This document shows, one piece after another, positions 1-7,807 of a DNA stretch of 32,228 nt. A model generated the notes under the pieces. It was not told the DNA's origin. It made no database searches and saw nothing but the letters and a program-made list of their open reading frames with translations. A program made the translations under genes and the position numbers. Within the stretch, counting starts at the first letter, position 1, and each line of letters starts with the position of its first letter. This DNA comes from Candidatus Firestoneibacteriota bacterium (GTDB lineage: Bacteria; Oederibacteriota; D2-FULL-39-29): NCBI GenBank assembly GCA_903891415.1, contig CAITEH010000002.1:1-32228 (forward strand). Direction: 5' to 3'.

Positions 1-1343
1 AAAAAACCGGTCTTCTTATCTATCTCGGAGTGCTGATAAAATGCTTTCCTTGTCATTAATCTTTCGCTAAAGGCGTAGTAAGCGGACAAGATCTCTATTC
101 TTGAATCTCCCCAGTATTGTGATTGTTCCCGCCAGGGGCAGTCCTCATAGTGATCATGCATGCAGGAATACAGTGTAAATTTTGAAACAGCCCATATCTT
201 GTTCAAAGTTTCATCAGAACATTTAAAGGTGTTATTATGCTCTACCGGATACAGGGTTTCAAGAATATACAGCTCTTTTATGATAACATCCGCTTCAAAA
301 TTCAAAATATGTAATTCAACATATTTTGCGGCCATTATCCTGAAGGAGTGGGCATATTCCGTGGAACCATAAGAGGTAATTATCCTGTCCGCAAAATTCC
401 GGTAGGTGGGTTTAACATGTACCCGTCCGTGCGCCAGGTGTTCTCCGTTGCCTATATCTATAACTACACCCGCTTTACTCTCCAGTTTAAGCCTGAAAAA
501 ACCCGACGCCAAACGGTCAAATTCAAAAATAATAAAATTCCCGTTCTTGTTCTTCTTTAAGGTCAAAGCCCCGTTCTTCAGGCCTTTCAAAACATCTTTT
601 GGATAAAATCCTGTTTTTGCCCCCAAACCCCGCATTTTCATATCAAAAGCAGGATTTTCGGTAGGGCTGTATCTTTTTTTAAGTTCTCCGCACTTAGCTA
701 TGCGTACAGGATACTTTTTCACCAGTTCCTGTTTGGGTGTTAATCTGTTAAGCGCCTTTTTCCAGTATTTTTCTGTGTGCGTTATTTCTACCGCATTCTG
801 CCACTTATGATCATTGAAATAAAGTTCTTTCCAGTCCAGAGGGTAGGACCTTGCATCAAAATACTCGATAAAACCCATTTGTTTGGTAATCCTCGGGACG
901 GATAGTCCTGACCTCCATTCCTCTGCCAGCCTTGCTTTGCATTTTGAATCGGAACAGACTATTGTTTTATTATCTTTTTGAAGCCCGAATACCAGAGCGG
1001 GCTTGCCTTTAATATAGTGATGGATATTTATGCCCCTGTGATAGCATACTATCGCTATGATGTTTTCCTTGTTAAAAAGTTCAGGCCCAAGCTTGTATTC
1101 ATCAAAAAATGGATATTTATTATGATTGGCGGTGCTTCCCCTGCCTATGAATTTTCCGTTCATATACAGTTGATAGTAAGTATCAGCATATATAAAAAAC
1201 TGCAGCGGTTTTTGCGGGAGCTTCTCCAGGGTAAATACCCTGCGGAACATCACATAATGATTTGGAAAATCATCTTTTTTATCAAATAACCATATCCAAT
1301 TAGATCTGAGATTTTTTCTAAATTTAAATCTGTCAGGAAACAT
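1..1343 (-). CDS. alpha-L-rhamnosidase, GH78-like (partial, C-terminus off the left edge)
   Basis: Reading the minus strand from the ATG at 1343 gives an open frame with no stop to the window edge, about 447 residues. GH78 enzymes remove terminal alpha-L-rhamnose by inversion. The first ~350 residues look like the beta-sandwich domains that precede the barrel in GH78. The diagnostic segment is D-C-P-W-R-E-Q-S-Q-Y-W-G-D, with Asp at about 401, Glu at 406 and Asp at 413. This spacing (0, +5, +12) matches the D567/E572/D579 acidic triad described for Bacillus RhaB. The rest of the (alpha/alpha)6 barrel, with the fourth catalytic Glu, lies outside the window. There is no signal peptide, so it is probably cytoplasmic. 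An AAAAGGAG Shine-Dalgarno sits just before the ATG and overlaps the end of the HEAT-repeat gene, so the two are co-transcribed. Family call is solid; the exact substrate is not shown. Confidence 0.86.
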   Translation of the reverse strand, partial: MFPDRFKFRKNLRSNWIWLFDKKDDFPNHYVMFRRVFTLEKLPQKPLQFFIYADTYYQLYMNGKFIGRGSTANHNKYPFFDEYKLGPELFNKENIIAIVCYHRGINIHHYIKGKPALVFGLQKDNKTIVCSDSKCKARLAEEWRSGLSVPRITKQMGFIEYFDARSYPLDWKELYFNDHKWQNAVEITHTEKYWKKALNRLTPKQELVKKYPVRIAKCGELKKRYSPTENPAFDMKMRGLGAKTGFYPKDVLKGLKNGALTLKKNKNGNFIIFEFDRLASGFFRLKLESKAGVVIDIGNGEHLAHGRVHVKPTYRNFADRIITSYGSTEYAHSFRIMAAKYVELHILNFEADVIIKELYILETLYPVEHNNTFKCSDETLNKIWAVSKFTLYSCMHDHYEDCPWREQSQYWGDSRIEILSAYYAFSERLMTRKAFYQHSEIDKKTGF

Positions 1344-1355
1344 TTTTACTCCTTT

Positions 1356-2342
1356 TCAGCTTTTTAACATCACAAAATATTTTGCTGCCTGCAGCTGCAC
1401 CCGCGGATCTTCATCTTCTAACATTATTCTTATTTTTGACCCCGCCTGTCTATAGTTCAATTTTTCCAGAGCTTCAATGGCGCAAATCCTCACATAAAAG
1501 TGCTTATCTTTTAAAAGCGGCAGAATATCCTCCGCAAGTTTATGCAATTTAAGCTCAGCAGCGGCATCAAGCGCGGTTGACTTTGTAAAATAACAGCTGT
1601 TTTTAAGGGCCCTCTTAATTATTTCAGAGGAATTATCAGGCTTTAATAAAACTGCCAGCTTTAGCTTTGTAAACATCTTCTTTTCATTTATTAACATTCT
1701 TTTCAAAATGCCCCTGTTTGCGGATGAGTCCTCATATTTTAGCAACGCACCTGCGGCTTTAGCCCTTACATAACGGCTGAAATGCTTTAAATACTTTTTT
1801 ATCATATGCAAAGCACTTTTTGTCTTAAAATATGGCAGGGCATCAAGGATACGCATATGTATACCGCTCTGAAATATTTTTGCATACTTTTTTAAAAATT
1901 CAAAGGAAATGATACTTTTCAGCGGGTATGCGGCTTCATTATCCGGAAGTTCCAGTATATAAGCGGCAAGTTCAAGAAATCCCTGAGATGTTTTTATCGT
2001 TAACAACTCGTGAATACTCTTTGCGGCTGTCTTATTTCCCAATTTAAGCAGGGCCGCAACGGCAGCTATTCTTATCATGTCATGATTGTGCTTTCCGTTA
2101 AAATTAAAAACAAGAGGGCTTTTTGCCATCTCCAGGAGAACCGGAACAGCCTTCTCATCCCCAAGTTTTTCAAGCGCGTAGACTGCGGTAACTTTACTGT
2201 ACCAGTTATCCTTCCTTAACATATCTATCAGATAGGGAACAGCTCTCTTATCTCCCAATTCTCCGAGTAATCTGGCGGCTTCCGCCCGCACCAGAGGCTC
2301 CGTATGCACGGTCCCGTTCAATAAAATACGCAAACCATTCAT
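1356..2342 (-). CDS. HEAT-repeat protein
   Basis: A 328-residue protein made almost wholly of ~30-residue helical hairpins. Repeats with the pattern VRAEAARLLGELGD, KVTAVYALEKLGDEKA and RIAAVAALLKLGN are clear in the first 120 residues, and again near the C-terminus (YVRICAIEALEKL, RVQLQAAKYF). This is the HEAT/PBS-lyase-like repeat class, usually a scaffold for protein-protein contact. No catalytic motif and no signal peptide are visible, so a cytoplasmic adaptor is the simplest view. The ATG overlaps the TGA of the upstream ceramidase-like gene by 4 bases (ATGA), which implies translational coupling. The GH78 gene follows 12 bases downstream. The partner protein is unknown; a link to phycobilisomes is not implied. 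Confidence 0.85.
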   Translation of the reverse strand: MNGLRILLNGTVHTEPLVRAEAARLLGELGDKRAVPYLIDMLRKDNWYSKVTAVYALEKLGDEKAVPVLLEMAKSPLVFNFNGKHNHDMIRIAAVAALLKLGNKTAAKSIHELLTIKTSQGFLELAAYILELPDNEAAYPLKSIISFEFLKKYAKIFQSGIHMRILDALPYFKTKSALHMIKKYLKHFSRYVRAKAAGALLKYEDSSANRGILKRMLINEKKMFTKLKLAVLLKPDNSSEIIKRALKNSCYFTKSTALDAAAELKLHKLAEDILPLLKDKHFYVRICAIEALEKLNYRQAGSKIRIMLEDEDPRVQLQAAKYFVMLKS

Positions 2343-3616
2343 CGTTTAATCCTTTTGTATGTTTTTTTCAGGAGTTTTACCGATGCGGCTATGGTTCTTT
2401 CCATACTTTTAGGTTCCAGAAAGAGCCCTGCTTCGTAACCGCCTTCTTCTATGGCGTGATCTGTCGGAAAGTAAAAATTTCTCACTCCGTTCATTCCCAC
2501 AACAAATGTTGACCTGAACGGAGACTTTTTATTCAGTTCAAGCGCGTATTCAACGAACATTTCCTCGACTTCCCCCACCAGAGCCAGGCCGTTTATTGCA
2601 ACCACAGATATCCGTTCTATTGCCTCCCTGCTCCGTCCGGACCTGATCTTTAATACAGTTTCTGCTATTTCCATCCTGACTTTGTTTTCATATTTTATTT
2701 GTTTTGATATTTTCAGGATCTTATCGGCCATTATCCTGCTCAAACGGGTAACTTCGTGCTTGTACACCGCGTTCCATTTTGTCATATCGTTAGGGAATGC
2801 GCGGATATTCGGGCAAAGGGAAGTATTACCTTCCGCGCCGTTTGTATATACCGTTACTATCCCGGGTATTTTCTTGTCAATTAATTTTGCCACATACCCG
2901 GCCAATTCAGAGGTAAAATATAAGATAGGATATAAATGTATATGTGAATTGTAATTTACTATTGCTCCTACAGGCCGGTTCTTCATGTTTCTAAAAACAA
3001 CCAAACCGATATTTTTTTCCACCGGCCCCCGGCCTACTATTCTGAGGCCCGGGGGCGGCGTTGGCCCGTCTCCCCAGCCCGTTATTACTGACCCGTCTGA
3101 AAGTTTTACCCTGCGATTACCGGCTACTTTTTCTACCTCACCTTGACCGTAACCTATTTTCACCCGTTCTTTATTACCAATCGCTTCCTTCCCGACCTTG
3201 ATCAACTTTTCCCTTAACATTTCGAGATATCTCTCAAACACTTTTCTTGAAAAATTACTCGCAGAATCCAGCTCTTCTCCGGCAGAAGAATGGCAATGAG
3301 TGGCAACCAGCCAGATATCTTTCTTATTCAAACCGGACCATTTTGAAAGGGCATTTATTACTTTTTCGTGCTGATAAATTACGGTAACTGTTTTGTGGAG
3401 AGGCGGTTCATGCGCAACCAGAACAATATCCGCACAGATCATCAGGTGCTTCTTATCACCTGACTCAAGATATACAGCCCTCGCGTGAAGCTGATCCAAT
3501 ATTCCTCTTGCGCCCGGATAGAGCCTGGGCATGCCCATAAGGGTCATACCTTGCGGTTCTTTAGGACTGATATTTATTTTTGCAAATCCTGCATATAGCG
3601 GTTGTTTTTTTTGCAT
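2339..3616 (-). CDS. neutral/alkaline ceramidase N-terminal domain-like protein
   Basis: 425 residues resembling the catalytic N-terminal domain of neutral/alkaline non-lysosomal ceramidases (PF04734). Features are an opening AGFAKINISP (family: GxgkadITP), then L-H-A-R-A-V-Y-L, then T-H-C-H-S-S at 106-111, corresponding to the THTHSGP zinc-site motif. A further candidate metal-ligand histidine is in NYNSH (about 226), and TNGAEGN (about 258) matches the family's NGAxGD segment. Genuine ceramidases are secreted and longer, with a C-terminal domain. This protein lacks a signal peptide and that domain, like the many short members found in PVC-type genomes whose substrates are unknown. An amidase or esterase role on a sugar conjugate is inference. 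It is the first gene of an operon with HEAT and GH78 genes, preceded by AAGGGA and by the promoter at 3670-3698. Confidence 0.78.
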   Translation of the reverse strand: MQKKQPLYAGFAKINISPKEPQGMTLMGMPRLYPGARGILDQLHARAVYLESGDKKHLMICADIVLVAHEPPLHKTVTVIYQHEKVINALSKWSGLNKKDIWLVATHCHSSAGEELDSASNFSRKVFERYLEMLREKLIKVGKEAIGNKERVKIGYGQGEVEKVAGNRRVKLSDGSVITGWGDGPTPPPGLRIVGRGPVEKNIGLVVFRNMKNRPVGAIVNYNSHIHLYPILYFTSELAGYVAKLIDKKIPGIVTVYTNGAEGNTSLCPNIRAFPNDMTKWNAVYKHEVTRLSRIMADKILKISKQIKYENKVRMEIAETVLKIRSGRSREAIERISVVAINGLALVGEVEEMFVEYALELNKKSPFRSTFVVGMNGVRNFYFPTDHAIEEGGYEAGLFLEPKSMERTIAASVKLLKKTYKRIKR

Positions 3617-3669
3617 TTTTTTCCCTTAAAAACCCTGATAAAAACTGCTTTTTGAATAATTATTTGATT

Positions 3670-3698
3670 ATTGTAGCATACCCGTATCTTATTATCAA
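3670..3698 (-). promoter_or_regulatory. sigma70-type promoter of the ceramidase-like/HEAT/GH78 operon
   Basis: On the minus strand TTGATA (3698-3693) and TACAAT (3675-3670) are separated by exactly 17 bases. The -10 box is preceded by TGC, an extended -10 arrangement. This leaves a leader of roughly 45-50 bases before the ATG at 3616. The boxes match the consensus at 5 of 6 positions each. Confidence 0.72.
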
Positions 3699-3705
3699 TT
3701 ACGGG
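3681..3705. promoter_or_regulatory. inverted repeat overlapping the -35 box, candidate operator
   Basis: Perfect 6-base arms CCCGTA (3681-3686) and TACGGG (3700-3705) flank 13 bases that contain the -35 hexamer of the promoter above. Arms about two helical turns apart across a -35 box are typical of a dimeric repressor site. No regulator gene is present in the window, so the binding protein is unknown. The symmetry is seen; the function is inferred. Confidence 0.4.
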
Positions 3706-3772
3706 AACTTGTGCTGTTACATGGCTTTTTGGCAGTATTCAAAGGCCTATACCGGTTTAAGAATTCTTTTTA

Positions 3773-5221
3773 TTAATTTTTTTTGCGTTTCCTGTCCCTT
3801 TCAATAAAGCGCCCGACATAGTGTTCTATTTTCTTAATAGGCAGGAACATATAGGACATAATTGTTTCCAATCCCTCCATAAAGCCCGGAACGATGGAAG
3901 TTCTTATCACCCGGACCACCTCTTCTTCTTTCATTTCTTTGGGTTCAACCAGTATCTTCAAATAACGCATAGGCAGGCTTCTGAGCAAACCGGAGATGAC
4001 GAACATTACCTGAAAGCTGCCGACACTTAAAAATAAAACATTGAATTTCAGGTCTTTCATTGAATCAAGCAAAAAACCTCCGATCAAAGGCGCTATAAAA
4101 GAAACCAGGCTCACCAGCATAGTATTAAAACCCATATACGAGGCTCTTTCATTTGAGGGAGTCAGTTTCAACATGATATTGAATTGAGCCAGGTTAAAGC
4201 CCGACCAGGCTATCCCTCCGATAGTGTTTAGCGGCAAAATGATCCAGTAAGACCAGCCCGTAAGACACCAGAAAAAAGGAATTATCCCTATAAAACGCAG
4301 GCAGATCAATATTACCGGTTTACAGCCGTACTTATCGATTATTTTAGCCCAAAAACCTGTCAAGGCAAGATTCATCACCATATTAACTATTGCAAAAGAA
4401 GTGATCAAAGTATAACTCATTTTTAATTCTTTTAACATATAGACATTCAGATAGGTCGACAGCAGGGTAATTGCAAAGCTTAAAGAAGTATTGAAAAATA
4501 CCAGTTTCATGAAGTTGCTGTCTTTGGAGATCTTGAGCATTTTTTTAGGTATCGAGGTCAGGGTAAAACTTTCAACAGAAGTAGAAGTATTCTGCGCATC
4601 AGGGATACGTGACATAAAAATAAAAGAAAATACGCCAAAGACCGCGGAAAAAAAGAACATGCTGGAAAAACCTATGTGCGGATTCAACTTAAAATAATCC
4701 AGATATTGCCCGCCTGCTACCGTAAATATAAGCGCCGCAAGGCCTCCGGCTATTATCCGCCTTCCAAAGTAATAACCCCTGGTCTCGGCAGGTATCAGGT
4801 CACCCATCCAGGGAAGCCAGGCAGAAGAAGCAAAAACATAAAGTACAGTTATAACTAAATATATGACCGTGAAAATAACCAGAGGATAAGCGACTTTTTG
4901 ATAGAATAACAGCAGCGGCAGGGCGGCCAGAAAAAACCAGAGCAGCCGGGCAGGTAGAAGCGACTTAAGGCATAACTTCTTTCTCTCTTTTGATCTGTCA
5001 ATAAAAAACGAAAATACAGGTGCAGATATATTCGCTAATAACGGTAAGGAAGTGATAAGTCCGATCTGGACATTATTTGCGCCAAGGAAGAGCAGGTAGC
5101 CGGTCAGAAAAACCCCGCTGTTTAAAGCGGAGTAAATATTTGCCAGGCCGATATCCAGCAGAATATTCCTGAAAACCGCAGCCGGAAGCGCAGCTTTCTT
5201 TTCAATACTTTCTTCTGGCAT
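3773..5221 (-). CDS. MFS transporter
   Basis: A 482-residue polytopic membrane protein with about 12 hydrophobic segments in two halves joined by a charged central stretch near residues 200-230. MFS motif-A-like loops occur in both halves: F-F-I-D-R-S-K-E-R-K-K after the second helix, and W-A-K-I-I-D-K-Y-G-C-K-P in the second half. The C-terminus is cytoplasmic and very basic. The substrate cannot be read from sequence. Its place directly behind a sugar-isomerase-like gene (20-base gap) and an alpha/beta hydrolase suggests uptake or efflux of a sugar or sugar-acid derivative. Shine-Dalgarno GAGGG lies just upstream of the ATG. It is the last gene of its operon, and no clear hairpin terminator follows. 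Confidence 0.87.
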   Translation of the reverse strand: MPEESIEKKAALPAAVFRNILLDIGLANIYSALNSGVFLTGYLLFLGANNVQIGLITSLPLLANISAPVFSFFIDRSKERKKLCLKSLLPARLLWFFLAALPLLLFYQKVAYPLVIFTVIYLVITVLYVFASSAWLPWMGDLIPAETRGYYFGRRIIAGGLAALIFTVAGGQYLDYFKLNPHIGFSSMFFFSAVFGVFSFIFMSRIPDAQNTSTSVESFTLTSIPKKMLKISKDSNFMKLVFFNTSLSFAITLLSTYLNVYMLKELKMSYTLITSFAIVNMVMNLALTGFWAKIIDKYGCKPVILICLRFIGIIPFFWCLTGWSYWIILPLNTIGGIAWSGFNLAQFNIMLKLTPSNERASYMGFNTMLVSLVSFIAPLIGGFLLDSMKDLKFNVLFLSVGSFQVMFVISGLLRSLPMRYLKILVEPKEMKEEEVVRVIRTSIVPGFMEGLETIMSYMFLPIKKIEHYVGRFIERDRKRKKN

Positions 5222-5241
5222 ATTGAGCCCTCAGTGAAATA

Positions 5242-6072
5242 TTAAATCCCGGCAATTTTGCGGATATACACTGCCGCCTGCTTGTATTCTTTTTCAGTCT
5301 TCAAATGTTCAAGCATTAGAGGAACGTCTCTATTCAATTTTTTTAGTTCTTTCATAAAGATATTATAATCAAGCCTCCCGGTTCCCGGGATGACTTCTTC
5401 GAGATGCGTTGTCAGTTTAGCTTCAAGCAATATATCTTTAGCATGGCAGCTCTTTATATATTTTCCAAGTTTCCTGAAACATTCCTTTAGCAGCGCGCCG
5501 TTATTAAAATATTTCTGAGGGCTGTTGATGAGATTTACCGGGTCCAGGTGAACGGAAAAATTCTTACGGCCAATACTTTTTATTAATTTCAAATAACTCT
5601 CAGGAGAATCCGGATACATCCAGGGCATGGTTTCAAGGGCATAAAATGTCTTTTTAGGCCTGACAGCGTCAATAACTTTCCTGACTGTTTCAACGATCGC
5701 GTCAAAAGCCTTTTTTGTAAGATCTTCCGGACACGGCCCGTCCCATTTTTCCCCAAAAGAACCTGCAATATTAACGCAGCAGCGGGCTCCGATATTTTCT
5801 CCGAGTTGAAGCTGAGTTTTGCAATACTCCAGAGCTTCTTTTCTCTTTTTCCTGTCAGCGCTTAAAGGATTACACCAGGCCCCGACTTCTGCAATAATTA
5901 TCCCGGAATTCTCGGCCGCGGCCGAATATGCTCTTATTTCTTTAAGATCCTTTTTGTTCTTTATTTCCGGGCAGTAAGCCGCGCTATAGCCGTTTTGTTT
6001 AATTATTTTTATCCAGGCATCCGGTCCGTCATATTTTTTAAAAAGAGGGCCCCCGAGCTTAATACTTTCCAT
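5242..6072 (-). CDS. sugar phosphate isomerase/epimerase-like TIM barrel protein
   Basis: 276 residues of the xylose-isomerase-like TIM barrel family (PF01261). The four expected metal ligands stand at the right strand ends: Glu147 in ALETMP, Asp177 in HLDPVN, His210 in SCHAKD and Glu255 in MLEHL. These enzymes isomerise or epimerise free or phosphorylated sugars, inositols or keto acids in the cytoplasm with a divalent metal. There is no signal peptide. It is one of three members of the family here (with 25571-26368 and 27448-28308). The three share the metal site but otherwise differ widely, so they are probably not recent duplicates. GGAG lies upstream of the ATG. It sits between an alpha/beta hydrolase and an MFS carrier in one operon. 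The specific substrate is unknown. Confidence 0.82.
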   Translation of the reverse strand: MESIKLGGPLFKKYDGPDAWIKIIKQNGYSAAYCPEIKNKKDLKEIRAYSAAAENSGIIIAEVGAWCNPLSADRKKRKEALEYCKTQLQLGENIGARCCVNIAGSFGEKWDGPCPEDLTKKAFDAIVETVRKVIDAVRPKKTFYALETMPWMYPDSPESYLKLIKSIGRKNFSVHLDPVNLINSPQKYFNNGALLKECFRKLGKYIKSCHAKDILLEAKLTTHLEEVIPGTGRLDYNIFMKELKKLNRDVPLMLEHLKTEKEYKQAAVYIRKIAGI

Positions 6073-6128
6073 TTTAGATCTCCTTTCAATAAAAACTTAT
6101 GTAAGGCATCTTTAAGCCGTTAAACTGA

Positions 6129-6866
6129 TCAACAGGAAAGAAAGAACTTAACTATTTCCCCGGGATTGAAAAAACCGCGGTAGGTTTCATGGCCGTATTT
6201 TTTCAAAGTAATAAGCTTTGCAGTACCCCCAAGTTCGCTGTACCTTCTTACAACCCCTGCCGCGTTTTGTTCATAAAAAACCACTTTATCAGCCAGTCCG
6301 TGCCTCTGCATTACCGGTATTCTTTTCCTTGCTAAAGCACCCAGCATATTTACCGGGTTGTGTTTTTTTAACTTTAATAGACTATTGCCCGGGTTAAGGC
6401 CCCAGGCTCTAACCGCTTTCTTTTTATGCAGTTCATCCATTTGCAAGATACTTTCAAGGTCAAACAAAGGATAGATACCGTACAGGCCTTTCACTTTACC
6501 GGAATTTTTTGCCGCCCAGGCCAGAGCCGTCAGGCCGCCCATACTCTGAGCAAGCAAGGATACTTTTTTGGCTACCGTAAAGTTATTTCTGACATATTCA
6601 TAGAGTGCTTGATAGGGCTTGTAGGTTTCGGGACGGCCCCAGTGATCAGGGCCGACAGAAATAGAACAAACAATAAAATCATTTTTTAACAGCCTGTCTA
6701 TTATTCCGGACTTTTCATTCCACCTATGGGTTATCACACAACCCCATTCGCCGCCGCCGGTATGATACATTACCCATTTGAAATTTTTCTGTTTTTTATA
6801 TGAAGCCGGGACTATTATATACGCCGTTGCAGCCGCGAGTTCAACAGTATATAGGCTGGAACTCAT
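6129..6866 (-). CDS. alpha/beta hydrolase (serine esterase-like)
   Basis: 245 residues with an alpha/beta hydrolase core. The nucleophile elbow is A-Q-S-M-G-G (Ser108). A candidate acid is Asp193 in HGLADK, and the catalytic His226 is in KYGHET. An oxyanion-loop-like HTGGG occurs near residue 36. No signal peptide is evident, so it should be cytoplasmic, unlike the larger esterases at 18616 and 21288. GAGAGGG precedes the ATG at a good distance. It is the first gene of an operon with an isomerase and an MFS transporter, just after a strong terminator at 6942-6979. De-esterification of an imported sugar ester is plausible but inferred. Confidence 0.8.
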   Translation of the reverse strand: MSSSLYTVELAAATAYIIVPASYKKQKNFKWVMYHTGGGEWGCVITHRWNEKSGIIDRLLKNDFIVCSISVGPDHWGRPETYKPYQALYEYVRNNFTVAKKVSLLAQSMGGLTALAWAAKNSGKVKGLYGIYPLFDLESILQMDELHKKKAVRAWGLNPGNSLLKLKKHNPVNMLGALARKRIPVMQRHGLADKVVFYEQNAAGVVRRYSELGGTAKLITLKKYGHETYRGFFNPGEIVKFFLSC

Positions 6867-6897
6867 AAAAACGCCCTCTCTTAATCTTTTTGAAGTT

Positions 6898-6925
6898 TAT
6901 ATAAATGTATCTGCCAGGGTCTAAA
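6898..6925 (-). promoter_or_regulatory. possible weak promoter for the alpha/beta hydrolase operon
   Basis: TTTAGA (6925-6920) and TATATA (6903-6898) are 16 bases apart on the minus strand, each matching the consensus at 4 of 6 positions. A promoter is expected here because the upstream gene ends in a strong terminator, but the boxes themselves are poor. Confidence 0.3.
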
Positions 6926-6941
6926 GTCATCAGCTCCCTGC

Positions 6942-6979
6942 AAAAATATCAGAATGCCCCTGAAAGCGGGGCATTCTGA
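6942..6979 (-). terminator. intrinsic terminator after the jelly-roll-like gene
   Basis: A perfect 12-bp stem (6949-6960 paired with 6968-6979) with a 7-base loop, rich in GC at the loop end. On the minus strand it is followed by ATA and a run of five T. It lies 12 bases past the stop codon at 6992. Confidence 0.9.
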
Positions 6980-6991
6980 CATGACAAGCGC

Positions 6992-7693
6992 CTATTTTGC
7001 TTTTTCCTTCGCAGGAGCGGCGGGAGGAGCAGCCAGCTCAATTTCTATATCATCATAATAAAATGTTTCATTTTTGGCTTTAATATCCTGTCCGCCGTTA
7101 AAAACTATCCCGTTCGCACCTTTGTTAAAGAATTCAATTTTGTCCGAGAAAGACTTTACTTCCTTGTCATCATTGAATGCGGCACTCAAGGTTTTGGCAT
7201 CGGTGAAAGTAAAGCTCCACTTCCCCCAGCCCGCGGTTTTTCTCGTTATCGAGGCCCAGCCGAAAGTAAACATCTGATTTTCGGCGGTAAATGTGGTACA
7301 AAAACCCGAAGGCGGCGCATTTTTTGCTCTCCACATTATGCGGAGAAGAGCTTTGTCGTCATCACTATTTATCAAACCGAAATGCGGGCCGTTCCACACC
7401 GTTTTCATTGAAGTTTGAGAAACATTCACGCAGGAATCATACATCCAGAAAGAAACGGTACCAAACGCATTTTCCTTAGAAAATCTATATACTGCCGAAG
7501 CGCCTGCAGGGACCTTGAGAGACGTTTTTCCCCCGTGAAATTGATCTTCGGAGATAACAGCATCGCCTTCAATTTCCCATTTTTTCAATACGGTTTTATC
7601 TTCAAAACCCTCAGTAACTTTCTCCGCAAACAGCGAAGCCGAAAAACTTACCGCTATTACTGCGAACACCAAGCTTCTTATAGTTTTTACCAT
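6992..7693 (-). CDS. secreted jelly-roll/LamG-like protein (paralogue of 11566-12234)
   Basis: 233 residues. A signal peptide is clear: basic start, hydrophobic core and cleavage after SASLFA (about residue 23). The mature part opens with V-T-E-G-F-E and has alternating beta-rich segments ending in F-Y-Y-D-D-I-E-I-E, the usual last strand of concanavalin-like or CBM-type beta sandwiches. The tail is Ala/Pro/Lys-rich. It shares many ordered motifs with the protein at 11566-12234: EGFE, FHGG, FG-V-FW-YD, NGP-G, GW-KW, NGIV-G and Y-DDI-IE. No catalytic residues can be named. A carbohydrate-binding or surface-association role is inferred. AAAGGAGG lies 8 bases before the ATG, suggesting high expression. 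It is monocistronic or the last gene of a unit, closed by the terminator at 6942-6979. Confidence 0.72.
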   Translation of the reverse strand: MVKTIRSLVFAVIAVSFSASLFAEKVTEGFEDKTVLKKWEIEGDAVISEDQFHGGKTSLKVPAGASAVYRFSKENAFGTVSFWMYDSCVNVSQTSMKTVWNGPHFGLINSDDDKALLRIMWRAKNAPPSGFCTTFTAENQMFTFGWASITRKTAGWGKWSFTFTDAKTLSAAFNDDKEVKSFSDKIEFFNKGANGIVFNGGQDIKAKNETFYYDDIEIELAAPPAAPAKEKAK

Positions 7694-7807
7694 AGTCGTC
7701 TCCTCCTTTAATTTTTTACCGCAAAAAACTTTTGCCCTCCTTTGTCCTGATATCGGTCAAATACCGTTTTCTGCTTCCCGCTACCAGCAACGGTACCTGC
7801 TCTTAGC
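7694..7807. other. intergenic region, 114 bases
   Basis: Holds the strong Shine-Dalgarno of the 7693 gene, a TTGACC hexamer without a matching -10 box, and a small GCAAAA-AAC-TTTTGC hairpin. Nothing firmer is visible. Confidence 0.4.

Noticed and set aside
978-1289. Plus-strand open frame of 103 codons
   Set aside because: It lies opposite the GH78 reading frame, which has clear family motifs; no Shine-Dalgarno and no recognisable protein.
1356-2342. Phycobilisome lyase
   Set aside because: The HEAT repeats resemble the PBS-lyase repeat class, but nothing phototrophic is present in the window.
7694-7807. Promoter using TTGACC at about 7755
   Set aside because: No -10-like hexamer at 15-19 bases on the minus strand.
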